Positions 1-5,444 of a DNA stretch of 19,395 bases are shown here, in pieces. The stretch covers positions 1 through 19,395 of the forward strand of contig DGKJ01000026.1 in the NCBI GenBank assembly GCA_002387735.1, given 5' to 3'. Under the pieces are notes generated by a model, which saw nothing but the letters and a program-made list of their open reading frames with translations, made no database searches and was not told the DNA's origin. This stretch comes from Bacteriovoracaceae bacterium UBA4573 (GTDB lineage Bacteria > Bdellovibrionota > UBA1018 > UBA923). The position numbers and the translations under genes were made by a program. How positions within the stretch are numbered: position 1 is the first letter of the stretch; each line of letters begins with the position of its first letter.

Positions 1-485
1 TGGGATTTGAAATCCGCATGCAGCAGGCCGGGATTCGGGTGGTGGGGGCCCAAGTCGGTTATCGATACGTAGTTGAAGCGACGCGCCAGGGCGGTTACGG
101 TCTTGGTGGCGAACAGTCCGGACACATCGTGTTTTTAGAACACGCCACCACCGGGGACGGTGCCGTTGGGGCACTTAAAGTGTTGGAAGTAATGCGACGT
201 TCGAAAAAACCGCTCTCTGAGCTAAAGCGATGTGTAGATCTTATGCCTCAGGTGCGAGAAGATGTGAAAGTTGCGCGTAAGGAACCAATTCACAATCTTA
301 AAGACGTTGTGGCAGAAATTTCTGCAGCCGAAAAAACCCTCGGGCAAAAAGGAAGGGTTCTTGTGCGTTACTCCGGCACCGAATCTATTGCCCGCGTAAT
401 GGTCGAAGGCGAAGATTTGCGCCAAATTCAATCGTTGTCCAAAAAAATTGCGGTAACTATTTTTAAAGCTATAGGACAAGCATAA
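1..485 (+). CDS. glmM: Phosphoglucosamine mutase, C-terminal part (5' end outside window)
   Basis: This is the 3' end of a gene that enters from the left, with the reading frame open from base 3. GlmM converts glucosamine-6-phosphate to glucosamine-1-phosphate in the cytoplasm, on the route to UDP-GlcNAc for peptidoglycan and LPS. The visible part carries the sugar-binding loop GGEQSGH (about bases 107-127) and the C-terminal phosphate-binding loop RYSGTES followed by RVMVEG (about bases 366-404), both typical of phosphohexomutases. The catalytic phosphoserine region lies outside the window. One oddity is the stretch VGYRYV near base 60: the family normally has VGDRYV, so a conserved Asp is Tyr here. 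The phosphate loop also has TES where TEP is usual. The stop codon touches the start of nnr, which suggests co-transcription. GlmM is preferred over other phosphohexomutases because of the SGHI and RVMVEG forms. Confidence 0.93.
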   Translation, partial: GFEIRMQQAGIRVVGAQVGYRYVVEATRQGGYGLGGEQSGHIVFLEHATTGDGAVGALKVLEVMRRSKKPLSELKRCVDLMPQVREDVKVARKEPIHNLKDVVAEISAAEKTLGQKGRVLVRYSGTESIARVMVEGEDLRQIQSLSKKIAVTIFKAIGQA

Positions 486-2078
486 ATGCGAGTCGTATCT
501 ACCGAAGAAATGCGGGACCTCGAGAAAGTTGCGAGTGACGATCTAAACCTTTCGTCTCTCATGCTGATGGAAAACGCCGGTATCGGTGCCGCCGAAATTA
601 TTAGCAAAATACTATCGCAGAGGTACCCCGGAGTAGATCCAGAAGTTTTGGTCTTTTGCGGACGAGGAAAAAATGGGGGCGACGGTTTGGTAGTCGCCCG
701 GCAGTTGCTTGCTCGCGGCGGGCGCGTACGCGTGTTTCTTATGCACAAGAAGGAAGATCATACTGGCGAGACTGCTCACAATTTGTCGATTCTTGAGCGG
801 CAAAAAGCCAAAATCGTGCAGGTTCCTACCGCTGCAGTGGTCGAAGAATACTTTCAAAGCGCCGCTTCACGTCCTTTCGTAGTCGTCGATGCATTGCTTG
901 GAACGGGCATCAGTCGCCCCATCGAAGGCGCTTATTTCGACACCGTACAGTCGATCAATCGCCACGCCGACACTCTAATTTCGCTAGATGTTCCCAGTGG
1001 AACCGACGCTAACAACGGAAGTCTTTGGGGCTCCAGCGCTCAAGCCACCCACACCATTACATTTGGCTATCCGAAAATCGGACTTTACCAAATGCCGGCT
1101 GCTTCTAAACGCGGCCGCTTGTATTGCGTGCCTTTGTCATTTCCGTCGACTTGGGGTGATCAAGGAGACAAGCGTTTGCTTAACGAAAGCAACACAGCCA
1201 CTTTACTGCAGTCTCGCGATCGATTCGGACACAAAAATAGCTTTGGTCACACCCTTTTTATCGGAGGCAGCCCCGGCCGCCTCGGTGCCGTTGTCATGGC
1301 CAGTCAAGCAGCTCTTAAAATGGGCAGCGGCTTGGTAACAGTAGCGAGTTGGCCCGAGTCCTACCCGTCGCTTGAAAACAAACTTTCGCCCGAAGTCATG
1401 AACTTCAAAATTTCAAAAGAGAGCGGCGAGTTTTATGTTCCAAAACCCGGTCTCAACGCGTTCTCATCTATTGTTGCTGGCCCGGGACTAGGCGTATCGG
1501 AAGAGGCCGCTCAGTTGTTACAGCAGCTCATCAAACTTTACACTGGCGCCCTCGTACTCGATGCAGATGCCTTAAATATTCTCGCCGAATTCAAACTTCA
1601 GAACTTGTTATTAAAACGTGTGCAGCCCACGGTTCTCACTCCTCATCCTGGAGAAATGGCCCGACTCCTCGGAGTCGACAAAAACGTGGTCGTCGAGCAA
1701 CCAATTCACTGTGTTCGACAAGCTGTCGAAGCAACAACGGCTACAGTGGTGTTGAAGGGCGCAACGTCTTTCGTACATTCCGCCGAAGGCATCACCTGGA
1801 TTAACCATTACCCCAACGATGGAATGGCAACTGCTGGCAGCGGCGATGTTCTGGCTGGAATGATCGGCGGCCTTATGGGGCAGGGGATGAGCGCTGTCGA
1901 CTCTGCCAAGTGCGGTGTGTTTCTTCACAGTTTGTCTGGAAAAGCGGCTGCTGAGCGATTCGGGCATCGCTCCATGACCGCTGGGAGCATTATCGAAAAT
2001 ATTTCGACTGCCTTTGCGACTCTAGCAGAATTTCAAAGCCCATGTAGTTTGTCAGAGTTTTATGTCGAACTGGTCTGA
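486..2078 (+). CDS. nnr: Bifunctional NAD(P)H-hydrate epimerase / ADP-dependent NAD(P)HX dehydratase
   Basis: Nnr (YjeF) repairs hydrated NADH and NADPH. The N-terminal half epimerises R- and S-NAD(P)HX, and the C-terminal half dehydrates the S form using ADP. At 530 residues it has the normal length of the fused bacterial protein. Residues 1 to about 215 form the YjeF_N domain, with GRGKNGGDG near residues 59-67 (family form GPGNNGGDG), then DALLGTGISRPI and LDVPSGTDANNG. From about residue 235 comes the ribokinase-like dehydratase, with GHTLFIGGSPG, VAGPGLG, LDADALNIL, TPHPGE (about 385) and the catalytic GSGDVLAG loop (about 451). The ATG follows the glmM stop directly with no spacer, and the 3' end overlaps tsaE by 17 bases. 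The nnr-tsaE pairing is also found in E. coli (yjeF-yjeE), so the context supports the call. Confidence 0.96.
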   Translation: MRVVSTEEMRDLEKVASDDLNLSSLMLMENAGIGAAEIISKILSQRYPGVDPEVLVFCGRGKNGGDGLVVARQLLARGGRVRVFLMHKKEDHTGETAHNLSILERQKAKIVQVPTAAVVEEYFQSAASRPFVVVDALLGTGISRPIEGAYFDTVQSINRHADTLISLDVPSGTDANNGSLWGSSAQATHTITFGYPKIGLYQMPAASKRGRLYCVPLSFPSTWGDQGDKRLLNESNTATLLQSRDRFGHKNSFGHTLFIGGSPGRLGAVVMASQAALKMGSGLVTVASWPESYPSLENKLSPEVMNFKISKESGEFYVPKPGLNAFSSIVAGPGLGVSEEAAQLLQQLIKLYTGALVLDADALNILAEFKLQNLLLKRVQPTVLTPHPGEMARLLGVDKNVVVEQPIHCVRQAVEATTATVVLKGATSFVHSAEGITWINHYPNDGMATAGSGDVLAGMIGGLMGQGMSAVDSAKCGVFLHSLSGKAAAERFGHRSMTAGSIIENISTAFATLAEFQSPCSLSEFYVELV

Positions 2079-2538
2079 TTATTTTGTTGGATCAGTGTCC
2101 GAGGGTGAGCTCGTATCGTTGGCCCAGAAGCTTGCCCACGAATTATTTTCACACGACAAAATTTTTATCGAGCTCTATGGCAATCTCGGTATGGGCAAAA
2201 CAACTTTCGCCCGCAGTTTTATTTCAACCTGGCTCTCCAAGACCGGGGAAAGTTCATCGGAAGAAATCACCAGCCCGACCTATAATTTGGTTCGAGTGTA
2301 TGGTCGTCACAAGCCAATTGCGCACTTAGACCTATATCGCCTCGAACAGCTCTCAGAACTCGAACAAATAGGATACGAAAGCTACTTTTACGAAACACCT
2401 GCCACGCTGATCGAGTGGCCAGATCGTATCGACGTTTTCGAGCAGCTCCGCCCTCAGACTGGAAAAGTAATCAAAATAATTTTTGATTCAGCCGATCGAA
2501 GCGAAAAACGTTTGGTTAAGGTTTTATTTAGAAATTAA
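2062..2538 (+). CDS. tsaE: tRNA threonylcarbamoyladenosine biosynthesis ATPase TsaE
   Basis: TsaE is the small ATPase that works with the TsaB-TsaD complex to make t6A at position 37 of ANN-decoding tRNAs. The 158-residue product has the usual length. It shows the Walker A motif GNLGMGKTT (residues 40-48), the family signatures SPTYNLV and HLDLYRL, and EWPDR near residue 118. The ATG lies inside the end of nnr, so translation is probably coupled. The gene ends tail to tail with the minus-strand gene at 2535-3482, sharing 4 bases. It links functionally to mtaB further along, because MtaB methylthiolates the t6A base. The identification is secure. Confidence 0.96.
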   Translation: MSNWSDYFVGSVSEGELVSLAQKLAHELFSHDKIFIELYGNLGMGKTTFARSFISTWLSKTGESSSEEITSPTYNLVRVYGRHKPIAHLDLYRLEQLSELEQIGYESYFYETPATLIEWPDRIDVFEQLRPQTGKVIKIIFDSADRSEKRLVKVLFRN

Positions 2539-3482
2539 TACGAATTACGAGCGAGCAGTTTAAGTATTTTTTTCTGTAGTTTCGGATCTAGCGCCACGGC
2601 CGAGCTTGCCGCACAAAGCCATACACCCAACACTTTAACTGGTCCGTGCGGAATAAGACCCAATATCTTTTTTCGTTTTGTTACCGGGAAAATCCCTACA
2701 AACCCCTGACTCTTAAATCCTGTTGCGCGCAGCTGCCTTAAGTCTTCGTCGCGTAGGCCACTAGAAGGTCCTACAAAACAGTTGCCACCTTGAATGATCT
2801 GAAACAGGCCGGGCATTTGTGTACTGCTCAACACCACTCCACGCGTCATCGCAACTAATTCTGGGCTACCGTATCCGAGCTGTCCGGTGACTTGTCCTTC
2901 GGCCGTGAGTGCGAAGTAGGTAATCTCCGAAAAATATCCCGCCAAGAACGACAGTAAACTTAATTTGTTCGCATTGCTTGATCGGCGTGCACGTCTTAAG
3001 TGCTTGGGCAATTGAGATAAAGTGATCTTTTCCAAATGAAGCTTCTTTTTAAAAAGTGGTGGTTGTTTCAGCTTCAAACTTGATGTCGAACGAGTACCCG
3101 ACGCGGAACTAGACCCCGTCATGGGTCGGGCCGCTGGAATTGCGGCCGTCTGTGGTGAAGGAGTGGCTAAACTCGGCGTGAGTTTCGATATGCTGGGCTG
3201 CGATGACTCCTTGCGCTCCACGGCTTCCGACTCCATATGGAACATAGATGGTCCATTATTGCCTACCGCATTAGGGGCATTCGTACTGTCTTCGAGAACG
3301 ACGTTGGGTTCCGAGCCCTCTGCACCCGAGGCCGTGTATTTCTTGCGTTGCAACAAAGTAGAAACCGTCGGTATTTCCCGCACCACCCCCGACACCGACG
3401 CCGTGATGTCGACGGACGAGTTTTCCTCTTTTAAATTGAAGACTTGAGAGTCTTCTTTAGGGTCTTTTTTTTGTTCACCCAT
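2535..3482 (-). CDS. Unrecognised protein: disordered N-terminus plus compact GAF-like C-terminal domain
   Basis: I do not recognise this 315-residue protein. Residues 1 to about 140 are rich in Ser, Pro, Thr and Glu with little hydrophobic content, so they look disordered. A basic stretch follows at about 140-170 (KKKLHLEK, RRARRSS). The last 145 residues look folded and alternate strands and helices: FLAGYFSEITYFAL, GQVTGQLGYGS, SSTQMPGLFQIIQGG, FVGIFPVTKRKKILGLIPHGP. This pattern recalls GAF-like or heterodimerisation domains found at the end of some deltaproteobacterial regulatory proteins, but that is inference only. There is no signal peptide or membrane segment, so it is probably cytoplasmic. 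The ATG start has a GGAG about 12 bases upstream. It is divergent from the rrf2 gene and convergent with tsaE. I am confident it is a gene and unsure of its role. Confidence 0.8.
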   Translation of the reverse strand: MGEQKKDPKEDSQVFNLKEENSSVDITASVSGVVREIPTVSTLLQRKKYTASGAEGSEPNVVLEDSTNAPNAVGNNGPSMFHMESEAVERKESSQPSISKLTPSLATPSPQTAAIPAARPMTGSSSASGTRSTSSLKLKQPPLFKKKLHLEKITLSQLPKHLRRARRSSNANKLSLLSFLAGYFSEITYFALTAEGQVTGQLGYGSPELVAMTRGVVLSSTQMPGLFQIIQGGNCFVGPSSGLRDEDLRQLRATGFKSQGFVGIFPVTKRKKILGLIPHGPVKVLGVWLCAASSAVALDPKLQKKILKLLARNSY

Positions 3483-3620
3483 GACGGTACGGCTCCAAAG
3501 TTTTACTCACTTAGCAAACAGCGCCCGGCAAAGTTAGTCACCTAAACACTTGACAATGAGTTGCGCCTAAAGGGATATCGGCATCTGTTGAAAAGAAATA
3601 AAAAGATTCAAACATTTAGT

Positions 3621-3651
3621 TGACGGTGCTGATACGGTATGGTACCCGTCA
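3621..3651. promoter_or_regulatory. 31-bp inverted repeat upstream of rrf2, candidate operator
   Basis: The sequence reads TGACGG, five bases, ATAC, a central G, GTAT, five bases, CCGTCA. All ten bases of each arm are complementary around base 3636. It lies 73-103 bases upstream of the rrf2 ATG. A possible -35 element (TTGACG, 3620-3625) overlaps the left arm, although its -10 partner is weak. A better -35 (TTGACA, 3550-3555) lies further upstream with a poor -10 (GATATC, 3574-3579). Rrf2 regulators bind as dimers to dyads and often autoregulate, so binding by the adjacent gene product is the natural inference. The repeat does not match the E. coli IscR type 1 or type 2 consensus as I remember them. 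Confidence 0.5.
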
Positions 3652-3723
3652 AAAAAGCTCGGTGCACTAGTGTGCGGAGCTGTTTGAATGCTTCTATGAA
3701 GGAAAAGGGAGGAAGTAGAATTT

Positions 3724-4242
3724 ATGAGGCTTACATCTAAGGGCCGATATGCAGTTCGGGCCATACTCGATTTAACGTTCAGCTCCAATGGTCGCCCTGT
3801 GCGATTACAGGAAATCTCTGAACGCCAAAAAATTTCGCTCCACTATTTGGAGCAACTCTTTCGACGTCTGCGCAAAGGCGGCGTTGTAAAGTCTGTACGT
3901 GGACCGGGCGGCGGATACGTTCTCGCCCGCTCGATGGACGAAATCTCGATCAAAGACGTTTTGGTGAGCGTTGGTGAAAACATCAACCCCGCTAAAGACT
4001 TGATCGGATCGGACGACATTAAGAGCAACACGGTAGAATTCGTTCTTACCAAGACTTACTTTGAGAACCTTGGCGTGTTGATGCAAGAATATTTGACTAC
4101 AACCAGCGTTGGCGATCTCATTCGCAAAGCGCGCGGCCACGACGTTCAAAAGAACGTTGGAACCGACACAGTTCGCCCGATGATTGCTCCAGAAGCAACT
4201 CGTGGTGAAACGACTACGAAGCTTGGACGCAATTTATCTTGA
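3724..4242 (+). CDS. Rrf2-family transcriptional regulator, IscR-like DNA-binding domain, no cysteines
   Basis: Residues 1 to about 70 form a winged helix close to IscR: MRLTSKGRYAVRA, then ISERQKISLHYLEQLF (recognition helix, Glu43 kept), then the wing RGPGGGYVLAR. The product has 172 residues, slightly longer than IscR. The central segment (about 85-110), where IscR holds its [2Fe-2S] cluster with three cysteines, has none, and the whole protein contains no cysteine. It therefore cannot bind a cluster in the IscR way. CymR, the cysteine-metabolism regulator of Bacillus, is a known Rrf2 protein that also lacks these ligands. A strong Shine-Dalgarno (GGGAGG, 3707-3712) fixes the ATG start. 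The gene leads a run with cysteine desulfurase and mnmA, which points to control of sulfur supply. The 31-bp dyad upstream suggests autoregulation. The Rrf2 call is firm; the effector is unknown. Confidence 0.93.
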   Translation: MRLTSKGRYAVRAILDLTFSSNGRPVRLQEISERQKISLHYLEQLFRRLRKGGVVKSVRGPGGGYVLARSMDEISIKDVLVSVGENINPAKDLIGSDDIKSNTVEFVLTKTYFENLGVLMQEYLTTTSVGDLIRKARGHDVQKNVGTDTVRPMIAPEATRGETTTKLGRNLS

Positions 4243-5377
4243 TTATAATGCTTCCGCACCTTTTCCGACGGAGCTGAACGAAGAGTTCAGCTCCGTTCTT
4301 CTTTCTGGTTACGGCAATCCTTCCAGTCTCCACTTTTTTGGACGAAAATCTCGACGCCTCATCAATGAAGCAACTGAGTTTGTTGCAAAGTTCGTTAACG
4401 CCGATCCCGCGTTTTGTTATTGGACTTCTGGCGCATCTGAGGCCAATACCTGGGTTTTGCATTCAGCGGTACTTCGTGCCAAAGCCGAAGGCCGTTCACC
4501 ACAATTACTTGTCTCCGCCATTGAGCACGAATCGACATTGTTAGCGGCCAAGCACCTGGCAAGTCAGTTTAAAGATGTACGCGTCGATCTATTGCCAGTA
4601 CTTCGCAATGGACAGATTGATCTAGAAGCTCTCGCTCAAATGCTCACGCAAGCGCGTTATGATTTAGTGAGCGTCTTGCACGCTAATAACGAAACAGGCG
4701 TAGTTCAACCAGTCGATCAGCTAACCGAGATTTGCGCTCGTGCGAATATTCCCGTCCATATTGATTGCGTTCAAACATTGGCGAAAATTCCTTTCACGAT
4801 TGCAGATCGCGGCATTCAGTTTTTGACTTTTTCTGGTCACAAAATTGGAGCCCCAAAGGGAGTAGGTTTGCTCGCGGTTCGCGGGGAGGGACGTCTACTG
4901 TATCCCTTGATTCATGGTAAACAGCAAAAAGGCTTGCGCGGCGGAACCGAAAACGTAACGGGCGTTACCATGTTCGCTCGCACGCTAAGCGCTTATCAAA
5001 ACGGAAAAATTCGTTCGTTCGAACACTGCCAGACCCTGCATGATCGTTTCGAAAAACAATTAACGGAAACTATTCCGGGAACAATCATTCACGGCCTAGG
5101 TGCCGCGAGATTGCCAAACACCACTTACGTCGGCTTTGAAGGGCTCGATGGCGACAGTTTACTCATGGGTCTTGATCTCGAGGGCGTTTGCGCTTCCAGC
5201 GGATCGGCCTGTAGCTCGGGAAGTCTCGACCCCAGTCACGTGCTAAGTGCCATGGGTTGTACACCCGAACTCGCCAGATCTTCCGTGAGATTTAGTTCCG
5301 GTCCCAATACGACTTGGTCCGAATTTGAAACTCTTTTAAACGTGCTCTCCGAACTCGTCTCGCGACTTCGCACCTGA
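4202..5377 (+). CDS. Cysteine desulfurase (NifS/IscS/YrvO family)
   Basis: This is a PLP enzyme that takes sulfur from cysteine as a protein persulfide for tRNA thiolation or Fe-S cluster assembly. Visible motifs, numbered from the GTG at 4202, are LDYNASAPF (13-21), the cofactor-stacking His in AIEHES (109), NNETGVVQP, HIDCVQ, the PLP lysine in SGHK (214) and the catalytic cysteine in SSGSACSSGS (337). The 391-residue length is normal. No ATG is available. In-frame starts are TTG 4184, GTG 4202 and 4205, and TTG 4223; an AGAAG at 4191-4195 favours the GTGs. Any choice overlaps rrf2, which suggests coupled translation. Its position between an Rrf2 gene and mnmA resembles yrvO in Bacillus, which feeds MnmA, so a dedicated tRNA-thiolation role is inferred. 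An IscS-like general role cannot be excluded. Confidence 0.94.
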   Translation: MVKRLRSLDAIYLDYNASAPFPTELNEEFSSVLLSGYGNPSSLHFFGRKSRRLINEATEFVAKFVNADPAFCYWTSGASEANTWVLHSAVLRAKAEGRSPQLLVSAIEHESTLLAAKHLASQFKDVRVDLLPVLRNGQIDLEALAQMLTQARYDLVSVLHANNETGVVQPVDQLTEICARANIPVHIDCVQTLAKIPFTIADRGIQFLTFSGHKIGAPKGVGLLAVRGEGRLLYPLIHGKQQKGLRGGTENVTGVTMFARTLSAYQNGKIRSFEHCQTLHDRFEKQLTETIPGTIIHGLGAARLPNTTYVGFEGLDGDSLLMGLDLEGVCASSGSACSSGSLDPSHVLSAMGCTPELARSSVRFSSGPNTTWSEFETLLNVLSELVSRLRT

Positions 5378-5431
5378 AGTTGCCAACCCCACTATTGGAT
5401 GCTAGGCGTCACACCACGATTCTAAAAGTTC

Positions 5432-5439
5432 AAAAGGGG
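5432..5439 (+). promoter_or_regulatory. Ribosome binding site deciding the start of the 984-residue exported protein
   Basis: AAAAGGGG ends at base 5439, five bases before the ATG at 5445. An in-frame GTG at 5439 overlaps this site and is therefore an unlikely start. Choosing the ATG gives a clean N-terminus MSLLRTFRLF followed directly by the hydrophobic signal-peptide core. Confidence 0.6.
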
Positions 5440-5444
5440 TGTAT

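Noticed and set aside
3121..3447. Plus-strand open frame of 108 codons opposite the disordered N-terminus of the minus-strand gene
   Set aside because: Low-complexity coding sequence often leaves the opposite strand open. No start signal or domain supports it.
3482..3490. TGACGGT near the start of the minus-strand gene, shared with the left arm of the rrf2 dyad
   Set aside because: Only seven bases match and there is no opposing arm, so chance is likely.
4184..4201. Upstream TTG start for the cysteine desulfurase
   Set aside because: It has no Shine-Dalgarno and adds residues not expected before LDYNAS; the GTG codons at 4202/4205 have AGAAG at a suitable distance.
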